NCBI RefSeq assembly: GCF_002920635.1
Contig: NZ_PQSR01000002.1
Span: forward strand, 62,001 to 126,000
DNA from: Streptomyces sp. Ru72
GTDB taxonomy: Bacteria > Actinomycetota > Actinomycetes > Streptomycetales > Streptomycetaceae
Direction: 5' to 3'
Length of the DNA: 64,000 nucleotides
Shown: positions 38,940-48,087 of the stretch, piece by piece
How positions within the stretch are numbered: the first letter of the stretch is position 1
Layout of the letters: every line of letters starts with the position of its first letter
Notes under the pieces: generated by a model
Told to the model about the DNA's origin: nothing
Seen by the model: the letters and a program-made list of their open reading frames with translations, nothing else
Databases searched by the model: none
Position numbers and translations under genes: made by a program

Positions 38940-39742
38940 GGCAGACCCTGACGCCTGACCAGGCCTTCGACGCTCTGTACGAGTACTGCGCCCCCGCGCT
39001 CGTACGGCAGGCGTACCTGCTCACCGGTCGGCGCGACCTGGCCCGTGAGGTGGTCGAGCGTGCCTTCCAGCTGGCGTGGCAGTGCTGGCCCGAGGTGGCC
39101 GTGGACCGGGATCCCGCGGGCTGGGTACGGGCAGCGGTGCACGACCGGGCCCTCTCGCCCTGGAACCGCTTCCGCCTCCGCCACCGGCTCCCCGAGCCGC
39201 CGCCCCCGGGACCCCCGAACCGTGCCCTGCTGCACGCGCTCCTGAAACTGCCGCCGACCCAACGACGCACCCTGCTGCTCTACGACGGCCTCGGCCTCGA
39301 CCTGCCGGACGTCGCGGCCGAGACGGAGGCGAGCACCCCGGCCGCCGCCGGCCGTCTGCTGCGCGCCCGCGCCACGCTGGCCAGGCTCGTACCGGACCAG
39401 GCGGAACCGGAGGTCCTGCCCCGCCGGCTCGCCGAACTGGCCTCCGCGGAGCGCCTACGCGCCCCCAAGGCGCCGTCGGTCCGCTCCCACGGCGAACGCC
39501 GCACCCGCCACTGTGCCCGCGCGGCGATCGCCCTGACGACGGCGGTCATCGGCGCGACGACCCTGACGCTGCGCACGGCCGCGAACCACTACGAGCCCCC
39601 GGTGGGCCGGGGCACTCCCGTCCAGGACATCCCCCCGCGCCCGGCCCAGGGCCCCCTGTCCCGGCCGCAGACAGCGCTGCGCGGCAAGCTGATGTCGGCC
39701 CCGCACCACGGCCCGGCCCGACTGACCCCGCAGCCCCGATGA
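38936..39742 (+). CDS. ECF-like sigma factor with C-terminal transmembrane segment
   Basis: A 268-residue protein. The sigma-2 region (about 8-75) contains [38 protein letters not shown], and the sigma-4 region (about 98-150) [47 protein letters not shown]. Both are diverged from standard ECF factors. After a basic stretch ([11 protein letters not shown]) a transmembrane segment near 194-213 ([17 protein letters not shown]) leads to a short Pro-rich outer tail. No anti-sigma gene is adjacent, so the membrane segment may replace it by tethering the factor. ATG 38936 may be coupled to a short leader frame. Confidence 0.75.
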   Translation: MRQTLTPDQAFDALYEYCAPALVRQAYLLTGRRDLAREVVERAFQLAWQCWPEVAVDRDPAGWVRAAVHDRALSPWNRFRLRHRLPEPPPPGPPNRALLHALLKLPPTQRRTLLLYDGLGLDLPDVAAETEASTPAAAGRLLRARATLARLVPDQAEPEVLPRRLAELASAERLRAPKAPSVRSHGERRTRHCARAAIALTTAVIGATTLTLRTAANHYEPPVGRGTPVQDIPPRPAQGPLSRPQTALRGKLMSAPHHGPARLTPQPR

Positions 39743-39776
39743 GCCGGTCAGCCGCTGCGGCGGCTCCCGGAAAGGC

Positions 39777-39812
39777 CGGTGGGCCCGCACCCCAAGGGGT
39801 ACGGGCCCACCG
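39777..39812. terminator. Bidirectional terminator hairpin
   Basis: CGGTGGGCCCG (39777-39787) and CGGGCCCACCG (39802-39812) form a perfect 11-bp stem, extended inside by ACCCC/GGGGT. It lies between the convergent sigma factor gene and sucD. Confidence 0.88.
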
Positions 39813-39832
39813 CGCGCTCAGCCAGGCGGAGT

Positions 39833-40717
39833 TCAGCCGGCCAGGATCTCCCGCGCGAGCTTCGCGGTCTCCGTCGGCGTCTTGCCGACCTTGACGCCCG
39901 CCGCCTCCAGCGCCTCCTTCTTCGCCTGGGCGGTGCCCGACGAACCGGAGACGATGGCGCCCGCGTGACCCATGGTCTTGCCCTCGGGCGCGGTGAAGCC
40001 GGCGACGTAGCCGACGACCGGCTTGGTCACGTTCTCCTTGATGAAGGCCGCGGCCCGCTCCTCGGCGTCGCCGCCGATCTCGCCGATCATGACGATCAGG
40101 TCGGTGTCGGGGTCGTCCTGGAACGCCTTCAGCGCGTCGATGTGGGTGGTGCCGATGATCGGGTCACCGCCGATGCCGACGCAGGTCGAGAAGCCGATGT
40201 CCCGCAGTTCGTACATCATCTGGTACGTCAGCGTGCCGGACTTCGACACCAGGCCGATGCGGCCCGGCTTGGTGATGTCGGCCGGGATGATGCCGGCGTT
40301 CGACTGACCCGGGGTGATCAGGCCGGGGCAGTTCGGGCCGATGATGCGGGTCTTGTTGCCCTTCTTGCCGGCGTACGCCCAGAAGGACGCCGTGTCGTGC
40401 ACCGCGATGCCCTCGGTGATGACGACGGCGAGCGGGATCTCGGCGTCGATGGCCTCGACGACCGCGTCCTTGGTGAACTTCTCCGGTACGAAGATCACCG
40501 AGACGTCGGCGCCCGTCTTCTCGATGGCCTCCTTGACGGAGCCGAAGACCGGTACCTCGGTGCCGTCGAAGTCGACGGTCTGGCCGGCCTTGCGGGGGTT
40601 CACGCCACCGACGATGTTGGTGCCGGACGCCAGCATGCGGCGGGTGTGCTTCTGACCCTCCGAGCCGGTCATGCCCTGGACGATGACCTTGGATTCCTTG
40701 GTGAGGAAGATAGCCAT
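39833..40717 (-). CDS. sucD: Succinyl-CoA ligase alpha subunit
   Basis: A 294-residue subunit of succinyl-CoA synthetase (TCA cycle, substrate-level phosphorylation). The CoA-binding Rossmann domain begins [20 protein letters not shown]. The phosphorylated His lies in [18 protein letters not shown] (about residue 249), and the [11 protein letters not shown] and [10 protein letters not shown] blocks are intact. Length is normal. It follows sucC by 21 nt in the same operon and ends before a strong bidirectional hairpin. Confidence 0.96.
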   Translation of the reverse strand: MAIFLTKESKVIVQGMTGSEGQKHTRRMLASGTNIVGGVNPRKAGQTVDFDGTEVPVFGSVKEAIEKTGADVSVIFVPEKFTKDAVVEAIDAEIPLAVVITEGIAVHDTASFWAYAGKKGNKTRIIGPNCPGLITPGQSNAGIIPADITKPGRIGLVSKSGTLTYQMMYELRDIGFSTCVGIGGDPIIGTTHIDALKAFQDDPDTDLIVMIGEIGGDAEERAAAFIKENVTKPVVGYVAGFTAPEGKTMGHAGAIVSGSSGTAQAKKEALEAAGVKVGKTPTETAKLAREILAG

Positions 40718-40738
40718 GGTTGTGTGTGACCTCGTCCC

Positions 40739-41920
40739 TTACTTCGCGGCAGCAGCCAGCTCGGCGGCCTTGTCGGCCGCGCCGTCCATGGTGTCCACAC
40801 GCTGCACGAGCGGGTGGTTGCGGTCGTCCAGGATCTGGCGACCCAGTTCGGCGTTGTTGCCGTCGAGACGCACGACCAGCGGCTTGGTGACCTCTTCGCC
40901 CTTGGACTCGAGGAGCTCCAGGGCCTGCACGATGCCGTTGGCGACCGCGTCACAGGCGGTGATGCCACCGAAGACGTTCACGAACACGGACTTGACGTCC
41001 GGGTCGCCGAGGATGATCTCGAGGCCGTTCGCCATGACCTCGGCGGAGGCGCCACCGCCGATGTCGAGGAAGTTGGCGGGCTTGACACCCTTGTGCTTCT
41101 CACCGGCGTAGGCGACGACGTCGAGGGTGGACATGACCAGACCCGCGCCGTTGCCGATGATGCCGACCTCGCCGTCGAGCTTCACGTAGTTGAGGTTCTT
41201 CTCCTTGGCCGCGGCCTCGAGCGGGTTGGCCGCCGCCTTGTCGTGGAGCTCCTCGAACTCGGGGTGACGGAACTCGGCGTTGTCGTCCAGGGACACCTTG
41301 CCGTCGAGGGCGATGACGTCACCGGAGGCGACCTTGGCCAGCGGGTTCACCTCGACGAGCAGGGCGTCCTCCTTGACGAAGACCTCCCACAGGCTGACCA
41401 GGACGTCGGCGACCTTGTCGGCGACCTCGGCCGGGAACTTGGCCGCGGCCACGATCTCCTCGGCCTTGGCCTTGTCCACACCGTCGATGGCGTCGATCGC
41501 GATCTTGGCGACGGCCTCGGGGCGGGTGGCCGCGACCTCCTCGATCTCCATGCCGCCCTCGACGGACGCGATGGAGAGGAAGGTGCGGTTGGCGCGGTCG
41601 AGGAGGAAGGAGACGTAGTACTCCTCGAGGATCTCCGGAGCGGTCTCGGCGATCATCACCTTGTGGACCGTGTGGCCCTTGATGTCCATGCCGAGGATGT
41701 CCGTCGCGCGGGCGACCGCCTCGTCCGGGGTGGCGGCCAGCTTGACACCGCCGGCCTTGCCGCGGCCACCGACCTTCACCTGGGCCTTGACGACCGACTT
41801 GCCGCCCAGCCGCTCGGTGATCTCGCGCGCCGCCTCAGGCGTGTCGATGACTTCACCGGCCAGCACCGGTACACCGTGCTTGGCGAAGAGGTCCCTCGCC
41901 TGGTACTCGAACAGGTCCAC
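40739..41920 (-). CDS. sucC: Succinyl-CoA ligase beta subunit
   Basis: A 393-residue subunit that binds the nucleotide and succinate. The ATP-grasp N-terminus is [20 protein letters not shown] with [46 protein letters not shown] supplies metal ligands; and the C-terminal flavodoxin-like domain has [17 protein letters not shown] and [14 protein letters not shown]. Length is typical of the family. First gene of sucC-sucD, preceded by a long intergenic region with a GGTSACACCTG-like direct repeat. Confidence 0.96.
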   Translation of the reverse strand: MDLFEYQARDLFAKHGVPVLAGEVIDTPEAAREITERLGGKSVVKAQVKVGGRGKAGGVKLAATPDEAVARATDILGMDIKGHTVHKVMIAETAPEILEEYYVSFLLDRANRTFLSIASVEGGMEIEEVAATRPEAVAKIAIDAIDGVDKAKAEEIVAAAKFPAEVADKVADVLVSLWEVFVKEDALLVEVNPLAKVASGDVIALDGKVSLDDNAEFRHPEFEELHDKAAANPLEAAAKEKNLNYVKLDGEVGIIGNGAGLVMSTLDVVAYAGEKHKGVKPANFLDIGGGASAEVMANGLEIILGDPDVKSVFVNVFGGITACDAVANGIVQALELLESKGEEVTKPLVVRLDGNNAELGRQILDDRNHPLVQRVDTMDGAADKAAELAAAAK

Positions 41921-42088
41921 GCGCTTCCGTCCCTATCAGTGATCTCGCGGTTCGTTGGATGCGTGGGCGTGCCGCGAAGGGCAACGTGACGTCCGCTCTG
42001 TGTCACAAGGGAGGCGCACACGGTGTCCGAGCGCGCGGCATGTCCGTCTCGCAGGTTATCGCCGCTCGCGGGGCGTCCATAAATCGAG

Positions 42089-42113
42089 GGTCACACCTGA
42101 GCGGTGATACCTG
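42089..42113. promoter_or_regulatory. Direct repeat GGTCACACCTG / GGTGATACCTG upstream of sucC
   Basis: Two 11-bp elements at 42089-42099 and 42103-42113, differing at three positions, are spaced 14 bp apart. They lie about 170-190 bp before the sucC start, a plausible activator or repressor site. Confidence 0.35.
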
Positions 42114-42159
42114 TCACATGATGCCGGACTCTCCGGCACTCCGTGCCAGAGGTGAAGGG

Positions 42160-42189
42160 CCTCACCGGGCTGGGGTTGACCCGGTGAGG
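42160..42189. terminator. Hairpin with perfect 10-bp stem
   Basis: CCTCACCGGG (42160-42169) pairs exactly with CCCGGTGAGG (42180-42189) across a 10-nt loop. With the hairpin at 42216 it forms a tandem terminator-like block isolating sucC from the upstream region. Confidence 0.65.
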
Positions 42190-42215
42190 ACCCTTGAACA
42201 ACCCCGAAGGGGGTC

Positions 42216-42256
42216 AGGGCGGCCGATCCCCACCCCAATGGGGACCGGCCGGCCCT
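42216..42256. terminator. Second hairpin with TTT tail
   Basis: AGGGC-GGCCGATCCCC pairs with GGGGACCGGCC-GGCCCT (one bulge, one mismatch) and is followed by TTTCC on the plus strand. It is a strong terminator-type structure, though no convincing upstream plus-strand gene explains it. Confidence 0.6.
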
Positions 42257-43206
42257 TTCCGCGGGGTTCCGGACGGACGAACCGACGGCTTTCGGTCGTC
42301 CGCCTCCACCAGCCCGCGGGGTCGGTCGGGCGCCCTGCGACGGCACCGCCGGGCGCGCGTCGTACGGCGACGGGGTCGGACGGGGGCAGGGAGGGGGGTC
42401 AGAGGGGGGACGTGCCGTAGCGGCTCTGCTCCGGGCAGTCCGGAGCGGCGGCCCTGGCGACGCCCTCGGCCCCGGAGGCCCCGGCTGTCGGCGTGGCCGG
42501 CCGGCGAGCCTCCGGACGCCTGGACGGTCCCTCTCACGGCCCCGGCGAACGGCGCCGCCTGCCCGGCGGCCCCCTGCGCGAACAGGTCGCCCTCGTCGGC
42601 GATCCCGCCGACGAACATGGGCACGTCGCCCGCCGCGCCGTACGCGAGCTGCGCCGCGTCCTCGACGTCCTGTCCGGCGACGGGCACGACCGCCCGGACG
42701 GCGTTTCCGGGCGACCGGCTGCGGCACGGACGCGGGTACGTCATCCGTCGGCTCCGACGGCCGCTCGTGCGCACCCTGCCGGCGGAGTGCCGGCCTGGGG
42801 CCCGGCCGGTGCCGTGCCGGGCCGGGCCCCGGCCGCCGCGGGAGCCGACGGGCCCGTCGGTGGCCCGTCCGCCGCGTGCGCCTGCCCCTGGCGCGGGAGT
42901 CCCAGCGCGAACAACCCGCCCGGCACCAGCGCCTTCTGCAGCGCACACCGCCCGGCCGCCGTACGCATCGCGCGCGGTACGGGACCGGCGGAGGACAGTG
43001 CGGCCGGCAGGATCAAGACGGGAGAGCCTCCGTGCGGCGGAAACAGGCGGTACGGAACGAACACCGTGCACCGTGGATGGCCGAGCGCGGAGGATCCTCG
43101 CACGGGACGTCCGCGGTCGCGCAAGCCCGCTGTTACCGATGGGTCGTCATATTCGGTTCACCCCTTGCACGGCGAGGTGTCCGGTTTGGGATTCCTCTTG
43201 TCGCCG

Positions 43207-44385
43207 TCAGACCGTCTCCGGGATCGGCAGCGGCCGCTTCTCGATCGCTGCCCCCATCACCTCCGGGAAGAGGTCGGGCGTGCACGCGAACGCCGGTGCT
43301 CCGAGCGCCGCGAGCGCCGCAGCGTGCTCCCGGTCGTACGCGGGTGCCCCCTCGTCGGAAAGCGCGAGCAGCGCCACGAACTGCACCCCCGACGCCTTCA
43401 TCGCCTCGACCCGCTTGAGCATCTCGTCGCGGATGCCTCCCTCGTACAGGTCGCTGATGAGGACCACGACCGTCTCCGTGGGCCGGGTGATCTGCGACTG
43501 GCAGTACGCCAGCGCCCTGTTGATGTCCGTGCCGCCACCGAGCTGGGTGCCGAAGAGGACGTCGACCGGGTCGTCGAGCTGGTCGGTGAGGTCCACGACG
43601 GCCGTGTCGAAGACGACGAGCCGGGTGGCGATGGAGCGCATCGACGCCAGCACCGCCCCGAACACGGACGCGTACACCACGGAGGCCGCCATCGACCCGG
43701 ACTGGTCGATGCACAGGACGACCTCCTTCTTCACCGACTGGGACGCCCGCCCGTATCCGATCAGCCGCTCCGGCACCACCGTGCGGTACTCCGGCAGGTA
43801 GTGCTTGAGGTTGGCGGCGATCGTGCGGTTCCAGTCGATGTCCCGGTGGCGGGGGCGGGTGACGCGGGCGCTGCGGTCGAGGGCGCCGGTGAGCCTGGCC
43901 CGGGTGCGGGTGGCGAGTCGCTTCTCCAGGTCCTCGACGACCTTGCGCACCACCGCCCGCGCCGTCTCCTTGGTGGTCTCCGGCATCGCCTTGTTCAGCG
44001 AGAGCAGCGTGCCGACCAGGTGCACGTCGGCCTCGACGGCCTCGAGCATCTCCGGTTCGAGCAGGAGTGCGGACAGCCCGAGCCGGTCGATGGCGTCACG
44101 CTGCATGACCTGGACGACGGACGAGGGGAAGTAGGTGCGGATGTCGCCCAGCCAGCGCGCCACGGACGGCGCGGACGCCCCGAGCCCCGCCGAACGGTCC
44201 CGCCCCTGCTGCGGCCTGTCCCCCTTCCCGTACAGCGCGGCCAGGGCCCCGTCCATCGCCGCGTCCTGCCCGCCCAGCGGGTACCCGGTGCCGTCCGCCG
44301 CGTCTCCGCCGAGGACTAGCCGCCAGCGCCGCAGCCGCTCGTCCGCTGCGGCGGTGTTCGCCCCGTCGGTCGTGTGCGTGCTCAT
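43207..44385 (-). CDS. VWA domain protein of the MoxR-DUF5682-VWA operon
   Basis: A 392-residue protein. The N-terminal ~200 residues are helical; the C-terminal half is a von Willebrand A domain with a complete MIDAS: DQSGS (Asp227, Ser229, Ser231) in EVVLCIDQSGSMAASVVYAS, the Thr in GGGTDINRAL, and the Asp in VVVLISDLYEGG. It therefore should bind a divalent metal and a protein ligand. There is no signal peptide, so it is cytoplasmic. The ATG overlaps the DUF5682 stop (ATGA). MoxR AAA+ proteins typically work with a VWA partner as chaperones that load metals or remodel complexes. Confidence 0.9.
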   Translation of the reverse strand: MSTHTTDGANTAAADERLRRWRLVLGGDAADGTGYPLGGQDAAMDGALAALYGKGDRPQQGRDRSAGLGASAPSVARWLGDIRTYFPSSVVQVMQRDAIDRLGLSALLLEPEMLEAVEADVHLVGTLLSLNKAMPETTKETARAVVRKVVEDLEKRLATRTRARLTGALDRSARVTRPRHRDIDWNRTIAANLKHYLPEYRTVVPERLIGYGRASQSVKKEVVLCIDQSGSMAASVVYASVFGAVLASMRSIATRLVVFDTAVVDLTDQLDDPVDVLFGTQLGGGTDINRALAYCQSQITRPTETVVVLISDLYEGGIRDEMLKRVEAMKASGVQFVALLALSDEGAPAYDREHAAALAALGAPAFACTPDLFPEVMGAAIEKRPLPIPETV

Positions 44386-46736
44386 CCGGCCACCCCCACC
44401 AGGTCGTCGACATCACTGCCGTCGGGTTCGTCCAGGCCGAGCAGCAGCCGCAGCACCGGGACCACGGCGTCCGCCCGTCCCATGTCGAGGTCGGTGCCGA
44501 ACCCGGGGACACCCGCGCCGGTGGGCGCCGCGCTTCCCCGCGCGTCCGGCCCGCGGCGCACCAACTCGCCGAGTGTGCGCCGCACGCCGGGCTCGTACGC
44601 CGAGAACGTCCGCCGCAGCAGTGGCAGCACGTCGGTGAACGCCTCCGCCGGCACCCCGGTGAGCCAGGCGTCCACCAGCGAGAGCAGCCGCTCGTCGTGC
44701 ACGAGCAGCATCCCGCCGCCGGAGCCGCCCCCGACGAACCCCTCGATCCAGGCGGCGGCGTCCGCCGGTGGCGTTCCCGGCGACAGCGCGAGCCCCATCA
44801 GCCGTGCGGCTTCGTCCTGCGCCAGCTCCCCTTCGTCCAGGAGCAGCCGCACGGATCTTCCGCGGATCACTCCTGGCACGGTGTCCCGTGCGCCGAGCAC
44901 CCGCAGGACGGCACGCCATCGGCCCCGAATGTCACCGTGGTCCGCCGCGATGCCGTCCCCGAGCAGCCCCACCGCGCCGTGAACGGCGTCCACATGGCGC
45001 CGCATCTCCTCGGCCGCCTCCGCGTCCAGCGCCGCGCACGCCGGTGGCAGTCCGACGAACACGCGCTCGGCGAGACCCGCCGCGACGTCCGCCAGGGCCC
45101 GGGTGTCCGTACCGCGCACGTCCCCGTAGCGCAGTGAACGGACCAGGGCGGGCAGGGCCTGCGCGAGGTGGCCGACGTCGGCGTCGAGGGCGGCTCGGTC
45201 GGCGAGGACCCGCATCACCACGGGCAGCGCCGCCGGCAGTTCCGCCAGCAGGCACCGCTCGGCGAGCGCGGTGACGTCGGCGAGGGCCTGGGCGGCGGTC
45301 GCGTCCGCCTCGGCCCTGGCGGTCGCGGCGGCGAGCACGGTCGTCCCCCACACCCCGGCCTCGGCGACCCGCACCGCGAGCTCCGGTTCCCAGCGCAGCC
45401 GCCAGGTCTCCCGGAACGTCCCCGTGCTGCCCCGCGAGGCCGTGGGCTCCCCCCAGCCGATCCCGAGGAGCCGCAGCCGGTGCAGCAGCCGGCTGCGCTC
45501 GGCGTCGGTGTCCTTGCGCAGGTCCAGCTCCACTTCCCGCTCCAGCGGCTCCGGTTTGAGCCGGAGCCGCTTCTGCAGCCGGGCGAGGTCCCGCTGCAAC
45601 GGCACGGCGGGGGCCGATTCCGGCACCTCCCCCATGGCGTCGCCGACCACCAGCCGGTCGCGCACCAGGGCCAGCGGCACGTCCGACCCCTCGCACATCA
45701 CCGCCCGCACCGCGTCCGTGGTCTCCGACAGGCCCGGAAGCGGACGCCCGCGCAGGACGGCGAGCGTTTCGGCCAGCCGCACCGCCTCGATGACATGCGC
45801 GGACGACACGATCCGGTCCTCCTCGCGGAGCAGCCCGGCGACCTTCGTCAGCCACCGCTCGACGGGCCGGTCCGGCGCGCGGAACAGATGCCCGTACCAG
45901 CCGGGCGAGTCGACGCCCGCCCCGTACCCACTGGCCCGGGCGAGCCTGCGGTGGGTCCAGGGCACCCAGGTCATGTCCGTCTTCACCTTGGGCAGACCCT
46001 TCAACAGCGCGCGGTCGGCGGCGACGGAGGTCCGCTCGCGCAGCGCCGGCACATGCCAGGCCCCGCACACCACCGCCACGTCGGCCCCGAACTCCCGCTG
46101 CGCGGCGCGCACCTGGAGCCGCATGTACGCCTCCCGCACGAGGTCCCGCTCGTGTCCCCCGGCGCCGTACTCGTCCCGCAGTGCGCCCATGGCCTCCCCG
46201 AGCACGGTGAACGGCGCGAGCGGGTCCCCCGTCCCCACCCCCCGGTGCTCGACGACGTCCTCCCACCATCGCTCCGGGTCGTCGTACCCGGCGGCCTCGG
46301 CCAGCACGGCGAGGGGGTCGACACGGACGGTGGCGTCGGAGTCGTCGACCGTGTCGGGCTCCTCGTCCCCGGTCCCCGTGGCGTCTTCCTTCTCCCACGC
46401 CAGTGTGTGCGCCGCAGGCAGGTCGATGAACCGGGCCGGAACCCCCTGGCGCAGCGCCCAGCGGATCGCCACCCACTCCGGGGAGAACTCGGCCAGCGGC
46501 CAGAAGGCCGATCGTCCGGGCTCGTCCACGGCGTGAGCGAGCAGGGCGACGGGGGGCCGCATGTCCGGGTGGTCCGCGAGCGGGATCAGGGCGTCCGCCT
46601 CCGGTGGCCCCTCGATCAGCACCGCCCCGGGTCGCGCCGCCTCAAGAGCCGCCCGCACGGCCCGCGCGGATCCCGGCCCGTGATGCCGCACCCCGAGCAG
46701 CAGTGGTCCCCTGCACGGAGAGTCGGAGTCCTTCAC
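44382..46736 (-). CDS. DUF5682 family protein
   Basis: A 784-residue cytoplasmic protein. The N-terminal ~300 residues contain the conserved elements [36 protein letters not shown] and VVCGAWHVPALRERT; the paired His and Glu residues recall TraB/GumN-type or EreA-type hydrolase folds, but that is only a resemblance. The rest is helical and Leu/Ala/Arg-rich with no motif I recognise. GTG 46736 overlaps the MoxR stop (GTGA), and its stop overlaps the VWA start. Always found with MoxR and VWA in this arrangement, it is probably the module-specific component; function unknown. Confidence 0.8.
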   Translation of the reverse strand: MKDSDSPCRGPLLLGVRHHGPGSARAVRAALEAARPGAVLIEGPPEADALIPLADHPDMRPPVALLAHAVDEPGRSAFWPLAEFSPEWVAIRWALRQGVPARFIDLPAAHTLAWEKEDATGTGDEEPDTVDDSDATVRVDPLAVLAEAAGYDDPERWWEDVVEHRGVGTGDPLAPFTVLGEAMGALRDEYGAGGHERDLVREAYMRLQVRAAQREFGADVAVVCGAWHVPALRERTSVAADRALLKGLPKVKTDMTWVPWTHRRLARASGYGAGVDSPGWYGHLFRAPDRPVERWLTKVAGLLREEDRIVSSAHVIEAVRLAETLAVLRGRPLPGLSETTDAVRAVMCEGSDVPLALVRDRLVVGDAMGEVPESAPAVPLQRDLARLQKRLRLKPEPLEREVELDLRKDTDAERSRLLHRLRLLGIGWGEPTASRGSTGTFRETWRLRWEPELAVRVAEAGVWGTTVLAAATARAEADATAAQALADVTALAERCLLAELPAALPVVMRVLADRAALDADVGHLAQALPALVRSLRYGDVRGTDTRALADVAAGLAERVFVGLPPACAALDAEAAEEMRRHVDAVHGAVGLLGDGIAADHGDIRGRWRAVLRVLGARDTVPGVIRGRSVRLLLDEGELAQDEAARLMGLALSPGTPPADAAAWIEGFVGGGSGGGMLLVHDERLLSLVDAWLTGVPAEAFTDVLPLLRRTFSAYEPGVRRTLGELVRRGPDARGSAAPTGAGVPGFGTDLDMGRADAVVPVLRLLLGLDEPDGSDVDDLVGVAG

Positions 46737-47953
46737 GCGGTCACCTCCCGGCACGCGCGGTAGAAGTCGGTCCAGCCGTCGCGCTCGCGGACCACCGCTT
46801 CCAGGTACTCCTGCCAGATGACGCGGTCGGCCGCCGGGTCGCGGACGACGGCGCCGAGAATGCCCGCGGCGACGTCGCTCGGACGCAACACGCCGTCGCC
46901 GAAGTGGGCGGCCAGCGCCAGTCCGTTGGTGACGACGGAGATCGCCTCCGCGGTGGACAGGGTGCCGCTGGGCGACTTCAGCTTGGTCCGGCCGTCCGCC
47001 GTGACCCCGCTCCGCAGTTCCCGGAAGACCGTCACCACGCGGCGGATCTCGTCGATGCCGTCGGGCACGGCCGGCAGGTCGAGCGAGCGGCCGATCTGGC
47101 CGACCCGGCGGGAGACGATGTCGACCTCGGCCTCCACGCTGTCCGGGAGCGGCAGCACCACTGTGTTGAAGCGGCGGCGCAGCGCGCTCGACAGGTCGTT
47201 GACCCCGCGGTCGCGGTCGTTGGCCGTGGCGATCAGGTTGAAGCCGCGGACGGCCTGCACCTCCTCGCCCAGCTCCGGTATCGGCAGCGTCTTCTCCGAC
47301 AGGATCGTGATCAGCGTGTCCTGGACGTCGGCCGGGATGCGGGTCAGTTCCTCGACGCGGGCGGTCATCCCCTCGGCCATGGCCCGCATGACGGGGCTCG
47401 GCACCAGGGCGTCGCGGCTCGGGCCGTGCGCGAGCAGCCGCGCGTAGTTCCACCCGTAGCGGATCGCCTCCTCCGGCGTCCCGGCGGTGCCCTGCACGAG
47501 CAGGGTCGAGTCGCCGCTGATGGCCGCCGCCAGGTGCTCGGACACCCAGGTCTTGGCCGTGCCGGGTACGCCGAGCAGGAGCAGGGCGCGGTCGGTGGCG
47601 AGCGTGGTGACGGCGACCTCGACGATGCGGCGCGGGCCCACATACTTGGGGGTGATCACCGTGCCGTCCGGCAGCGTGCCGCCGAGCAGGTAGGTGGCGA
47701 CGGCCCACGGTGACAGCTTCCAGCGGGCCGGGCGCGACCGGTCGTCCTGGGCGGCCAGCGCGGCGAGTTCGTGGGCGAAGGCTTCCTCGGCGTGCGGACG
47801 CAGCGCTTCCGCGGGCGCGGACCCCTTCTCCTGCCCGGAGGTGAGCATGGGTGCGGACTCGGGCACGCCGGGGCTTGCGTCCGCGTTTCCGTTCGCAGGC
47901 GCGGACGGGCTCGGGTTCGTTTCGACGGACTTCTGGTCAACGGACGCACGCAT
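46733..47953 (-). CDS. MoxR-type AAA+ ATPase
   Basis: A 406-residue ATPase. After a ~75-residue acidic disordered tail, the AAA+ module has Walker A GVPGTAKT at 128-135 and sensor 1 IATANDRDRGVNDLSSALRRRF including the arginine finger region. Where MoxR proteins usually have a Walker B of the DEINR type, this one reads VEELTRIPADVQDTLITILSEKTLPIPE, so the acidic pair is Glu-Glu. First gene of the operon, coupled to DUF5682 by a GTGA overlap. ATG 47953 has GGAGGGGG upstream; an upstream in-frame GTG at 48019 is less likely. It is divergent from the SWIM gene by 134 bp. Confidence 0.9.
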   Translation of the reverse strand: MRASVDQKSVETNPSPSAPANGNADASPGVPESAPMLTSGQEKGSAPAEALRPHAEEAFAHELAALAAQDDRSRPARWKLSPWAVATYLLGGTLPDGTVITPKYVGPRRIVEVAVTTLATDRALLLLGVPGTAKTWVSEHLAAAISGDSTLLVQGTAGTPEEAIRYGWNYARLLAHGPSRDALVPSPVMRAMAEGMTARVEELTRIPADVQDTLITILSEKTLPIPELGEEVQAVRGFNLIATANDRDRGVNDLSSALRRRFNTVVLPLPDSVEAEVDIVSRRVGQIGRSLDLPAVPDGIDEIRRVVTVFRELRSGVTADGRTKLKSPSGTLSTAEAISVVTNGLALAAHFGDGVLRPSDVAAGILGAVVRDPAADRVIWQEYLEAVVRERDGWTDFYRACREVTA

Positions 47954-48074
47954 GGCCGTATCCCCCTCCAGCTCGGCCGGTTCGGATCTGTCACCAACCG
48001 TGCACCACACCACTGACAATGCGTGGCGACCTGCACGAACGCCGTCGCGAGGGTCGATTGTCAGTGCCGGGACC

Positions 48075-48080
48075 TACCGT
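48075..48080 (+). promoter_or_regulatory. -10 hexamer TACCGT of a probable leaderless promoter
   Basis: TACCGT lies exactly 7 nt before the ATG of the SWIM gene and there is no ribosome site. It sits in the 134-bp divergent space shared with the MoxR operon. Confidence 0.5.
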
Positions 48081-48087
48081 CGGCGAC

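Larger units (their letters stand above)
41921..43206. other. 1.29-kb region without a convincing gene, upstream of sucC
   Basis: The sucC-proximal 240 bp should contain its promoter and hold a direct repeat (42089-42113). Two strong hairpins follow at 42160-42256. From about 42260 to 43130 frames are open on both strands. On the minus strand a frame ending at 42741 overlaps the ATG of another at 42744 (ATGA), with G/C-rich third positions over about 42540-43064. On the plus strand a frame around 42530-42690 is similarly biased. None gives a recognisable domain. It may be a decayed gene or a fast-evolving small one. Confidence 0.5.

Noticed and set aside
48019..48019. Earlier GTG start for the MoxR gene
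   Set aside because: It would add 22 residues and overlap the divergent promoter space; ATG 47953 has GGAGGGGG upstream.
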